Source: Myxococcota bacterium (GTDB lineage Bacteria; Myxococcota; XYA12-FULL-58-9; JALHOP01). Taken from it: a stretch of 64,000 nucleotides of DNA. Below, one piece after another: positions 49,178 to 57,065 of the stretch. The notes under the pieces were generated by a model, which searched no databases, was not told the origin of the DNA, and saw only the letters and a list, made by a program, of their open reading frames with translations. The stretch covers positions 124,001 through 188,000 of the forward strand of contig JALHOP010000003.1 in NCBI GenBank assembly GCA_022842935.1. Direction: 5' to 3'. A program made the position numbers and the translations under genes. Position 1 is the stretch's first letter. The number at the start of each line of letters is the position of its first letter.

Positions 49178-49432
49178 CTAGGTCTTGCTGGTGCGCCGCG
49201 CTACATAAGCGTCGAGCTGCGGGCGGTACCTCTCTTCGCGCGCGAGTCGCGCCGCGTCGGCTTCGCGGCCGTGTGGGCCGGCCATGCTGGTGCCCTGCAT
49301 GCGCAGCATCTGCTCGAGCTCCCTGTCGCTGAGCTGCTCGGGAGGCGCGCTCGGCGTCGGCGCAGTGGTGCCCGTTGGCGTCTGTCTGGCTCGGGCGTGG
49401 GCCGCCCCAACTTCGTTGAGTCTCGTGTGCAT
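49178..49432 (-). CDS. Unknown 84-residue protein with a leaderless promoter
   Basis: This small charged protein has no signal peptide and a central acidic helix (PEQLSDRELEQMLRMQG). The ATG at 49432 (MHTRLNEVG) follows the -10 element of P5 by 6 nt, the same geometry as the gene at 24638, so the mRNA is probably leaderless. I do not recognise a family. It is divergent from the gene at 49646, which has a related promoter. Confidence 0.55.
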   Translation of the reverse strand: MHTRLNEVGAAHARARQTPTGTTAPTPSAPPEQLSDRELEQMLRMQGTSMAGPHGREADAARLAREERYRPQLDAYVARRTSKT

Positions 49433-49438
49433 GCACGC

Positions 49439-49465
49439 TTTATCGCGCCGGACACCTGACCGGTG
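49439..49465 (-). promoter_or_regulatory. Variant of the shared promoter (P5, leaderless)
   Basis: On the minus strand CACC (49462-49465), 17 bases, then CGATAAA (GATAAA at 49439-49444). It differs from the consensus by one base in each box, and lies 6 nt before the ATG at 49432. Confidence 0.5.
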
Positions 49466-49582
49466 TGCGTTTCGCGGGGGGAAGCACCGCTTGGTGAGCG
49501 GACCTTAGGCACCGGACAGCGCGATGGGCAGCTACGTGGATCATGTTGCGGATTTCGCTCCGGAGCCGCGCTGACATTCTGA

Positions 49583-49610
49583 CACCTCCAGGCGTCGAGC
49601 TGCCGATAGT
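49583..49610 (+). promoter_or_regulatory. Variant of the shared promoter (P6)
   Basis: CACC (49583-49586), 18 bases, then CGATAGT (GATAGT at 49605-49610), 35 nt before the ATG at 49646. It is weaker than P1-P4 but placed correctly, and divergent from P5. Confidence 0.4.
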
Positions 49611-49645
49611 GAGTGACACGCGCCGCTTCTACGAGGTTCCACGCA

Positions 49646-50068
49646 ATGTCCGTCATCGCCGTTACCCGGCAGTTCCTCCGCGACACCGAAGCCGACACCG
49701 TGTACCCGACCGCGAAGCTCTCGATTCCGGCCGCCGAGGCGGCGACCATCGGCCAGAACGCGGCAAACGCCGCGATTTATACCGCAGCTGCGGTCAGCGG
49801 GCCGGCGGTGCCACTGCTTGCCGCGCTGGGAAAGCTCACGGCGGGGGCGCTGCTCTGCGGTGCTGGCTATGTTACCAACCGCGTGCGCGGGTCCGACGCG
49901 GGCACCACCCCCTTGTCGTTGGGCGTTTCGCTCGCCCGGTCCGGCGGCGAGAACCTGCTCGTCGGCGCGCTTTCGGCGATCCCCGGCTACGGCTCCTGGA
50001 TCGCGGGTACGATGGCCGTGCGCAGCGCGGCTGACATCGCGAACGTCGTCGTGCGCGAAGAGCGCTAG
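49646..50068 (+). CDS. Unknown 140-residue Gly/Ala-rich protein, possibly membrane-active
   Basis: The protein has two long hydrophobic, Gly/Ala-rich stretches (AAIYTAAAVSGPAVPLLAALGKLTAGALLCGAGY and LLVGALSAIPGYGSWIAGTMAV) separated by a polar loop. It could be a membrane-inserting or hairpin-like protein. No signal peptide precedes them. The ATG at 49646 has GAGG 9 nt upstream, which favours it over the GTG at 49613. No family is recognised; its promoter variant suggests coexpression with the 84-residue divergent gene. Confidence 0.6.
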   Translation: MSVIAVTRQFLRDTEADTVYPTAKLSIPAAEAATIGQNAANAAIYTAAAVSGPAVPLLAALGKLTAGALLCGAGYVTNRVRGSDAGTTPLSLGVSLARSGGENLLVGALSAIPGYGSWIAGTMAVRSAADIANVVVREER

Positions 50069-50116
50069 CGCTCAGCGGCTCCGAAACCGAGAACGTTAGC
50101 CAGCCAGATACGTCGG

Positions 50117-51499
50117 CTAACCCATCGTGTTCAGCGCCGGCGGTACGTATTTGTCGCGCATCAACACCAGCTCCTCCGCGATGGTCGGATGCAATGCGCA
50201 CGTCGTGTCCCATTGGTCTTTGGTGAGCTTGGCTTTGACCGCGATAGCGGCCATCTGCATGATCTCGGGTGCCGCGTCGCCGACCATGTGCACGCCCACG
50301 ACCTCGCGCGTATCAGCGCGCACCACGAGTTTCATCAGCGCCCGGTCTTCATTGCCGGCGAGGACGTTGCGCATGGGGCGAAAGCTCGTGCGATAGATGT
50401 CGATGGCGCCGAAGGTCTTGCGCGCCTGCGCTTCGGACAATCCCACGGCGGCCGCGGGCGGTGTGCAGAACACCGCGGTGGGCACGTCACCATGGTCGAA
50501 CATGCTCGGACGTTGCTCGATGACCGTGGCGACGAACGCCTGCGCCTCGCGGATGGCGACGGGGGTGAGGTTCAAGCGATTCGTGACGTCGCCGATGGCG
50601 TAGATCGACGGCACGCTGCTGCGTGAATACGCATCGACCGTGACCGCGCCTTCAGCGTCGAGCTGCACGCCGACCTCCGCGAGGCCCAAGCCTTCGGTGT
50701 TAGGGTCGCGGCCAATCGCGACCAGCACCTTGTCGGCGGTGAGGACGGTGCCACTCGCGGTTCGCGCTTCGTAGGCGCCGTTCTTCTCTTCGATGCCCTC
50801 GATTGTCGTGTTGGTCGACACGCGTACGCCGTGACGCTCGAGGTCGCTGTGCACTTGGATGCGCAGATCGTCATCGAAGCCCTGCAGCACAGTGTGGCCC
50901 CGGTAGACGAGGCAGACCTCGACGCCAAGTGCGTTGAAGATGTTCGCGAGCTCGACGGCGATGTATCCGCCCCCAATGATGAGGAGGCGTTTCGGTAGCT
51001 TCTCCAAAACGAAGGCGTCGTCCGAGACGAGGGCGAGCTCGCAGCCGGGGAGCTCCTTGGGGCGGCGCGGACGACCGCCGGTAGCCACGAGAATCGTCCG
51101 GGCGCTCACGCGCTTACCGGAGGAGAGCTCCACTTGGTTGGGTCCCACGACGCGAGCGCGCTCGCCGAAGACCTCGACGCCTGCATTCACCAAGTTGCGC
51201 TCGTAAATGGCCGACAGCCGGGTCACGTCCCGGGCGACGTTGTCGCGAAGCGTCGGCCAGTCGAAGCTTGTCGCGCCCACGGTCCAGCCGTAGCCCGCGG
51301 CGTCACGAAACGCCTGTGCGAGCTCTGCCCCGAACACGAGGAACTTTTTCGGGATGCAGCCCCGCACGACGCAGGTGCCGCCGATACGACTCTCTTCGGC
51401 GAGTCCAACACGTGCGCCTTTGCTGGCCGCAAGTCGAGAGGCGCGTGTACCGCCGGAGCCAGCGCCGATAGTGAACAGGTCGTAGTCGAAGGAGCTCAT
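50117..51499 (-). CDS. gor: Glutathione-disulfide reductase
   Basis: This 460-residue FAD/NADPH enzyme reduces glutathione disulfide. It has the FAD motif IGAGSGGTRASRLAA, the redox-active disulfide in GGTCVVRGCIPKK, the second dinucleotide fold LLIIGGGYIAVELA, YAIGDV, and the catalytic His-Glu pair in LHPTIAEELV. It is full length for the family. Only 20 bp separate its start from the divergent dioxygenase gene. Confidence 0.95.
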   Translation of the reverse strand: MSSFDYDLFTIGAGSGGTRASRLAASKGARVGLAEESRIGGTCVVRGCIPKKFLVFGAELAQAFRDAAGYGWTVGATSFDWPTLRDNVARDVTRLSAIYERNLVNAGVEVFGERARVVGPNQVELSSGKRVSARTILVATGGRPRRPKELPGCELALVSDDAFVLEKLPKRLLIIGGGYIAVELANIFNALGVEVCLVYRGHTVLQGFDDDLRIQVHSDLERHGVRVSTNTTIEGIEEKNGAYEARTASGTVLTADKVLVAIGRDPNTEGLGLAEVGVQLDAEGAVTVDAYSRSSVPSIYAIGDVTNRLNLTPVAIREAQAFVATVIEQRPSMFDHGDVPTAVFCTPPAAAVGLSEAQARKTFGAIDIYRTSFRPMRNVLAGNEDRALMKLVVRADTREVVGVHMVGDAAPEIMQMAAIAVKAKLTKDQWDTTCALHPTIAEELVLMRDKYVPPALNTMG

Positions 51500-51519
51500 G
51501 GCGCGTTATTATAGGGCGC

Positions 51520-52293
51520 ATGCCCCCTCGTATGCCCAGCGTCTTCATCGCGCACGGCGCGCCGCCGCTCCTCGACATGCCGGGCTGGATCGCCGAGCTC
51601 GCAGGGTGGGCCGCCGCAATGCCGCGTCCCGCCGCCGTCCTCATGGTGTCGGCGCACTGGGAAGAACGGCCGGTTACCGTGGGCGCGACCCGCACGGTGC
51701 CGCTAGTCTACGACTTTTATGGCTTTCCCGAGCGCTACTATCGGCAGCAATACGCCGCCCCCGGCGCCCCCGGGGTCGCCAAGCGCGTGGCCCAGCTGCT
51801 TGGCGAAAAGCAACGCGTTGCCAACGCGCCCGACCGCGGCCTCGATCACGGTGCCTATGTCCCGCTCGTCGCCATGTATCCGCAGGCCGACATTCCGGTC
51901 TTGCAGGTGTCGTTGCCGAGCGAGAACCCCAAGGAGCTCTTCGCGCTTGGACAGGCTCTGAAGCCGCTTCGCGACGAAGGGGTGCTCATTGCGGGGAGCG
52001 GCTTCATCACCCACAACCTGCGCCGCGCCGACTGGACCGGTGTCGCGCCCACGCCGTCATGGGCCGCCGAGATGGACGCCTGGACGGCGGACACTTTGCG
52101 GCGAAACGACGTCGACGCGTTGCTCGACTACAAGGCAAAGGCGCCAGGGGTCGATACTGCGCTCCCAACACATGAGCACTTCGTGCCTCTTCTCGTGGCC
52201 CTGGGCGCGAGTGACCTTACGGCAGCCCCGACGTTCCCCATCGAGGGCTTCTGGCTTTCGTCCTTCTCCCGACGGTCTGTGCAGCTCGCCTAG
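51520..52293 (+). CDS. DODA-type extradiol aromatic ring-opening dioxygenase (YgiD-like)
   Basis: This 257-residue protein belongs to the class III extradiol dioxygenase-like family (4,5-DOPA dioxygenase and YgiD). The histidines in IAHGAPP, SAHWEERP and GLDHGAYVPL and the later SGFITHNLR fit the metal-binding set. In bacteria such proteins often have an unassigned physiological substrate. A second ATG at 51532 (MPSVFIAHG) may be the true start. It is divergent from gor. Confidence 0.92.
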   Translation: MPPRMPSVFIAHGAPPLLDMPGWIAELAGWAAAMPRPAAVLMVSAHWEERPVTVGATRTVPLVYDFYGFPERYYRQQYAAPGAPGVAKRVAQLLGEKQRVANAPDRGLDHGAYVPLVAMYPQADIPVLQVSLPSENPKELFALGQALKPLRDEGVLIAGSGFITHNLRRADWTGVAPTPSWAAEMDAWTADTLRRNDVDALLDYKAKAPGVDTALPTHEHFVPLLVALGASDLTAAPTFPIEGFWLSSFSRRSVQLA

Positions 52294-52313
52294 AACATGA
52301 TTATGGTGTCGGC

Positions 52314-52619
52314 ATGAACATCAAGATCCATGCGGTGAATGTCGGTTCCACGGACGACCTCGAGCCCCGTGTTCGCGATGATATCAAGCACGCCCTACGC
52401 GGCTTCGACGAGCGGGTCACCAACGTGACAGTCCACTTGCGCGACCAGAACGGCGGCAAGGGTGGCGTCGACAAGCACGTCACCATCGAGGCACACATCG
52501 CCGGCCTGCCCGCTATCGCGGTCAATAGCGAAGACGCCGATATGTCGAAGGCGCTGACCATGGCGATGGACAAGCTGACGCACGCCGCGCAGCACAAAGC
52601 CGGTAAGCAGGCGCGCTAA
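52314..52619 (+). CDS. Ribosome hibernation factor-like protein (HPF/RaiA short type)
   Basis: This 101-residue protein matches the HPF/RaiA fold (NVTVHLRDQNGG, then DKHVTIEAHIAG). Family members bind the 30S subunit and inactivate ribosomes in starvation. Two alpha helices flank the beta sheet as expected, but typical RaiA/HPF residues are only partly visible, so a divergent member is likely. Its last 4 bp overlap the end of the convergent TPR gene. Confidence 0.82.
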   Translation: MNIKIHAVNVGSTDDLEPRVRDDIKHALRGFDERVTNVTVHLRDQNGGKGGVDKHVTIEAHIAGLPAIAVNSEDADMSKALTMAMDKLTHAAQHKAGKQAR

Positions 52620-54778
52620 GCGAGCTGCAGGAGCCGCCCATAGTGCGCGGCTAGCCGCTCTTTTGCGTGTGCAACCTTGTGGGTCGGCGCGAGCGGATAG
52701 AACGCGCGCGCGACCTTGGGCAAGGCGCCGAGATCCGTCGGGGGGCGGCCAGCGCCTAAGCCTGGTTTGTCTGAAGCTCGAATGAACAGACCGCCGGCGG
52801 ATTCGACGACGCTCGCCGGAGAGACTGCGGCGTTGAGTGCTTCCGTGCCGCCTAGCTTCGTGACGAGCTTCGAAGCCACGAAAGAGAGCCACGTCGCACC
52901 CGCGGTGCTCCCCGGTGACCAGTCTCGCGATGGATGGTCTTCGCTTCCGAGAAACGTGCCGATGCGCTCACCGAGGAGATGACGCTCCCACCACGTCTCG
53001 ACATAGTCGCTTTGGCGGAGCATGACGCGGACCCCAGCTCCTGCGGCTTCGGCGGGCACCAGAGCCGTATAGCGGGCGAAGCGCGCGGCGACTACGTCCG
53101 GCGCCTCGTTTGCCATCGTTGCTGGAAACCACACTGCGACCGAAGGCACGCGCGAGTCCTCCTCGTCGCCCCAGGTTTCGAGGGACACGCCATATTCGGT
53201 GGGGGCGCCGCCGGAGTCATCGGTCGCGCCGCGATAGTCCAGACGAATGAGGTCGGTGACCTCGCCCTTGCGCAGCTTGTTCAAGTCGCGCGTCATCGTG
53301 GCCTTGGACAGCGGCTTCCAGGGACCATTGCGCCGGGCCATGGTCAACGCGCCCGTGGGGATGTCGGCCAAGTAGGCGTCGACGAGCGCCGCCATAGCCG
53401 GGCAGACGACCCTGGCGGGCAGCATCTCGAGGAAGAATTCGAAGACCAAGAGCGGACGCTGGAGCACATACGTTTTGCCTCGATGTTCTCGTGTCACGAC
53501 CAGCGAGGCGAGATCGATCGCGCCTGGGGGAGCAAAGGCGGCAATGAACGCCGGGTCGTCGAAGAGCGGCGCCAGGTCCTTATCGACGCGCATGTCCGCG
53601 ATCGCGGTATATCCGGCCTCGACGGCCGCTCGCACCGCCGCGATGGCGCGCTCGTGTTTGCCTAGCCGCACCCAGACACAGGCGGTGTTGTGGAAGATGT
53701 GTGGATTCGCTGGCCCGTGGCTCTCGCAGATCTCGAGGAGCGCCGTCGTGTCGTCGGGTAACGGGTTGGCCGCGATGAGGCCCCACGCGAGGTTGTTGAA
53801 CGATGTAAGCGAAGCTGCGGGGCTCGAGACGACCAGCCGCAAAAGCTCGATTCCCTCGCTCGTGCGTTTGTCTTGCAGCAGGGTTGACCCGAGTGCGTCG
53901 AGTGACGCCACCCTCTCGCCCATGGCGACGGCGCCGCGCTTGAAGATCTCTTTCTCGCCTGCGAGGTAGGCCGTTTCGGTGAGCGCGCGGACGTTCCAGT
54001 ACGCCGATGGATCGGCGAGCAATTCGTCCGCCATCGCAAATAGAACGCGTCGTGGTAGAGGCGGCTCGTGCGCCTCCAGCAGGGGTGCGCCATGGCTCCT
54101 GAAAGGATCCGTGACCTTGGAGAGGAATGCGTAGCGCTCGGTTGGATGGGCGTCGTACAGACGACGCACGACGTCGACATCACCTCGTCCAACTGCCTCT
54201 TCGACCTCGATCAGGCGGGCGGCCGCGGCGAGCTCGTCGACACTTGGCCCACGGTAGTCACTGTCGCGATAGGGGACGGCCTCGAAGCCGAAGACTGCAA
54301 CGTCTTCCATGCCTTCATTGGCCTCGCGCAGCTTATTGTAATACGTCGCGGCGTACGGCAGGCCGCCAATCGCGGTCTCGACCTCTCCCCAATCGTCGCT
54401 ATCGACGAGGCCGCTGGTCTTCGCCTTGCCAGATCCGAACACCCTCATCGAAGCTTCGTCGACCGACCCTGAGAACTGATAGATGACCACTTCGGTCGCG
54501 AGCGCCTTCGCGAGTGCCTTCGCGAGCTCGTGGCTCCCGTGATAGCGCTCACTGTCGTACACCGCGACCCATGTCTCGCCGTCGCTCGAAGGGGTCGGCG
54601 GAAAGACCGCGTAGCCGAGCTTACCGGTCTTCTGGACGCTGAGAGGCTCGAGCGCGAGGGCGTCACTCGCGGCGGCCAGGGGAGTTGCTCCAATGCCGAG
54701 CCAGAAGTCTTTGATTGCGTTGGCCACGCGCTGGTGATCGGCATGCCGCACGTAGATTCCACCGACGTTCAATCCCAT
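52616..54778 (-). CDS. TPR protein with DUF3396-like (type VI immunity-type) C-terminal half
   Basis: This 720-residue protein has an unknown N-terminal domain of about 200 residues, then helical repeats (residues ~230-420) of TPR type (LGKHERAIAAVRAAVEAGYTAIADMRVDKDLAPLFDDPAF). The C-terminal part (PWKPLSKATMTRDLNKLRKG to the end) resembles DUF3396, a family linked to type VI secretion immunity; this similarity is from memory and moderate. No signal peptide is seen. A variant of the shared promoter (P8) ends 7 nt before the ATG, so it may be leaderless and part of the same regulon as the giant AAA+ operon. Confidence 0.65.
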   Translation of the reverse strand: MGLNVGGIYVRHADHQRVANAIKDFWLGIGATPLAAASDALALEPLSVQKTGKLGYAVFPPTPSSDGETWVAVYDSERYHGSHELAKALAKALATEVVIYQFSGSVDEASMRVFGSGKAKTSGLVDSDDWGEVETAIGGLPYAATYYNKLREANEGMEDVAVFGFEAVPYRDSDYRGPSVDELAAAARLIEVEEAVGRGDVDVVRRLYDAHPTERYAFLSKVTDPFRSHGAPLLEAHEPPLPRRVLFAMADELLADPSAYWNVRALTETAYLAGEKEIFKRGAVAMGERVASLDALGSTLLQDKRTSEGIELLRLVVSSPAASLTSFNNLAWGLIAANPLPDDTTALLEICESHGPANPHIFHNTACVWVRLGKHERAIAAVRAAVEAGYTAIADMRVDKDLAPLFDDPAFIAAFAPPGAIDLASLVVTREHRGKTYVLQRPLLVFEFFLEMLPARVVCPAMAALVDAYLADIPTGALTMARRNGPWKPLSKATMTRDLNKLRKGEVTDLIRLDYRGATDDSGGAPTEYGVSLETWGDEEDSRVPSVAVWFPATMANEAPDVVAARFARYTALVPAEAAGAGVRVMLRQSDYVETWWERHLLGERIGTFLGSEDHPSRDWSPGSTAGATWLSFVASKLVTKLGGTEALNAAVSPASVVESAGGLFIRASDKPGLGAGRPPTDLGALPKVARAFYPLAPTHKVAHAKERLAAHYGRLLQLA

Positions 54779-54785
54779 GGGAGAA

Positions 54786-54812
54786 ACTATCGACCGGGTG
54801 CGTGTGTCGGTC
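54786..54812 (-). promoter_or_regulatory. Variant of the shared promoter (P8, leaderless)
   Basis: On the minus strand GACC (54809-54812), 17 bases, then CGATAGT (GATAGT at 54786-54791). It ends 7 nt before the ATG at 54778, the usual leaderless geometry, but the upstream box differs from CAAC at two positions. Confidence 0.35.
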
Positions 54813-54873
54813 TATCTGACAACGCGTCCGGGCTCCCTGGACACACGCGGTCCCCATGGTATGAGCCCCGCCC

Positions 54874-56493
54874 GTGATTCGCCTCGACAACATCGACCAG
54901 CGCTATGGCAAGCAGATCCTGCTCACCGAAGCCTCAGCCGCCATCAACAAGGGCGAGAAAATCGGTCTCGTCGGCCCGAACGGCGCCGGCAAGTCGACCA
55001 TCTTCCGCCTCATCATGCGCGAAGAGGAGCCGGACGGTGGTCAGGTCACGATCGACCGTGACGTCACCATCGGCCACTTCTCGCAAGATGTTGGTGAGAT
55101 GTCGGGCGAGACCGTCGTCGAGGCGGTGCTTCGCGGTGCTGGCATGGTCTCCGAGGTTGCCGCCGAGCTGCACAAGCTCGAGGCCGCGATGGCGGATGCC
55201 GAGAACCCCGATCTCGACAAGACTCTCGAGCGCTACGGCGATGTGCAGGCCCGCTTCTACGAGCTCGGCGGCTATGCACTCGAATCGCAAGCGCGCGAGA
55301 TCCTTTCGGGTCTTGGTTTCCGGGACGAGGTCATGGACCGGGACGTTGGCCTGCTCTCGGGTGGCTGGAAGATGCGCGTCGCGCTTGGCCGCATTCTGCT
55401 CATGAAGCCGGATGTCATGTTGCTCGACGAGCCGTCCAACCACTTGGACATCGAGTCGCTCATTTGGCTCGAGCGCTTCCTGAAGAGCTACCCCGGCGCT
55501 GTGCTCATGACCTCACACGACCGCGAGCTGATGAACCGTATTGTCGGCAAGATTATCGAGATCGATGGCGGCGAGCTCATCACCTACAGCGGCAACTACG
55601 ACTTCTACATGCAACAGCGCGCCATCATGGAGGCGCAGGCCGAGGCACAGTTCGCCCGTCAAGAAGCCATGCTCGCCAAGGAGCGGCGCTTCATCGAGCG
55701 CTTCAAGGCGCAAGCCGCCAAAGCCGCGCAAGTGCAGTCGCGCGTCAAGAAGCTCGACAAGATCGAGAAGCTCGAGCCGCCGAAGAAGCGCAAGACGCTG
55801 CAGTTCGAGTTCGGCCACTCTCCGCGCCTCGGTGAAGAGGTGGTGCGCTGCGAGCACATCGACAAGAGCTACGAGACGCGAACCATCTACGACGATCTCG
55901 ACTTTCTCCTGCGACGCGGAGAACGCTGGTGCGTCATGGGGAAAAACGGCGCCGGCAAATCGACGCTGCTCAAGATCGTGTCGGGTGAGATCAGCGCCGA
56001 CGGCGGCACTGTGGTGCTCGGGCCCAGCGTCAAGCTCGGCTACTTCGCCCAGCACGCGATGGAGCTGCTCAACCCCGAGCAGACAGTTTGGGAGACCTTG
56101 GTGGCGAAGTTCCCGCTCGCTTCGGTCGGCTCACTGCGCACGCTCGCGGGCTGCTTCGGTTTCTCGGGCGACGACATCGACAAGCGCGCCCGCAACCTCT
56201 CGGGTGGCGAAAAGGTGCGGCTCGTCATGGCCCGCTTGCTCTACGATTCTCCCAACTTCCTGGTGCTCGACGAGCCCACCAACCACCTGGATATCGCCAC
56301 CAAAGAAATGCTGGTGACGGCGCTCAAGAACTTCGAGGGCAGTATGCTCTTCGTCTCCCACGATCGCGCCTTCTTGTCCGCTCTGGCGAACAAGGTCCTC
56401 GAGCTCGATGGCGACGAGGTCAAGGTGTACCAGGGGACATACGACGAATATGTGACTGCTGCGGGCCATGAAGCGCCCGGCATCCACGATTGA
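54874..56493 (+). CDS. ABC-F family ATPase (translation factor type)
   Basis: This 539-residue protein has two ABC cassettes and no membrane domain. The first shows GPNGAGKST and LLDEPSNHLD, the second GKNGAGKST and VLDEPTNHLD, with signature motifs LSGGWKMR and LSGGEKVR. A linker with long charged helices (QARFARQEAMLAKERRFIERFKAQ) joins them, as in EttA/YbiT-type proteins that act on the ribosome. It starts with GTG. It may relieve ribosome stalling or be a resistance factor. Confidence 0.93.
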   Translation: MIRLDNIDQRYGKQILLTEASAAINKGEKIGLVGPNGAGKSTIFRLIMREEEPDGGQVTIDRDVTIGHFSQDVGEMSGETVVEAVLRGAGMVSEVAAELHKLEAAMADAENPDLDKTLERYGDVQARFYELGGYALESQAREILSGLGFRDEVMDRDVGLLSGGWKMRVALGRILLMKPDVMLLDEPSNHLDIESLIWLERFLKSYPGAVLMTSHDRELMNRIVGKIIEIDGGELITYSGNYDFYMQQRAIMEAQAEAQFARQEAMLAKERRFIERFKAQAAKAAQVQSRVKKLDKIEKLEPPKKRKTLQFEFGHSPRLGEEVVRCEHIDKSYETRTIYDDLDFLLRRGERWCVMGKNGAGKSTLLKIVSGEISADGGTVVLGPSVKLGYFAQHAMELLNPEQTVWETLVAKFPLASVGSLRTLAGCFGFSGDDIDKRARNLSGGEKVRLVMARLLYDSPNFLVLDEPTNHLDIATKEMLVTALKNFEGSMLFVSHDRAFLSALANKVLELDGDEVKVYQGTYDEYVTAAGHEAPGIHD

Positions 56494-56523
56494 CCCTGTG
56501 CTTTTCCCGCGAAGGTCCCGCGT

Positions 56524-56905
56524 TCATTCCTGGCGAACTGGCAGGAGCCAAGTGGAGGCAGTTTCGCTCCGAGATCGTTCTTCTCCGACTCTGGGCCGTG
56601 AAACGCCGTGCGACAACCCACCAAGGTCATCGCCGGTTGCTGGTAGAGCACTGGAGCGATCGACACGTTTTCGTGGATGTGACGCAACATGTCCGCATCG
56701 AGTCGCAGCTTTCTCAACCGCCCGGCACGCGTCCGTGAAAATCCGCCATCGCGGTTTCAAGCTCTTCCCAGCCACGCGTTGCGGTGAGTGGGTCGGTGTA
56801 CGTGCAGCTCGGCGTGAGAGCCGCCTCAAACAATCGTTGGCGCTCCTGCGGCGAATGGGTCCCCCAAGCCGCGGCATACGTTTCCCAGGTCTGTCGTTCG
56901 CCCAT
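56524..56905 (-). pseudogene. Frameshifted SnoaL-like (NTF2-fold) gene
   Basis: From the ATG at 56905, preceded by a strong AGGAGGT sequence, the frame reads MGERQTWETYAAAWGTHSPQ and YTDPLTATRGWEEL, typical of SnoaL-like proteins, then stops at 56714 after HGRVPGG. Protein-like continuations exist in the other two frames (LRLDADMLRHIHENVSIA, then GDDLGGLSHGVSRPR), consistent with the end of the family. At least two frameshifts are needed, so the gene is probably dead. A sequencing error cannot be excluded. The remaining bases up to 57065 hold no other gene I can see. Confidence 0.55.
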
Positions 56906-57065
56906 CGCGTACCTCCTAAAGGCCAATAGACCAGGGTTGCTTTCGACACGTCTGACATTTCGTGCGGCGCGCGACGCGGCCGGCGCCGTGGAAAAATTGC
57001 GCGCCGAAAAATTGGAGGGCCGACTCCATCCCAGCTAAATCCTCAGTCACTTGAAAAGGGGTCGC

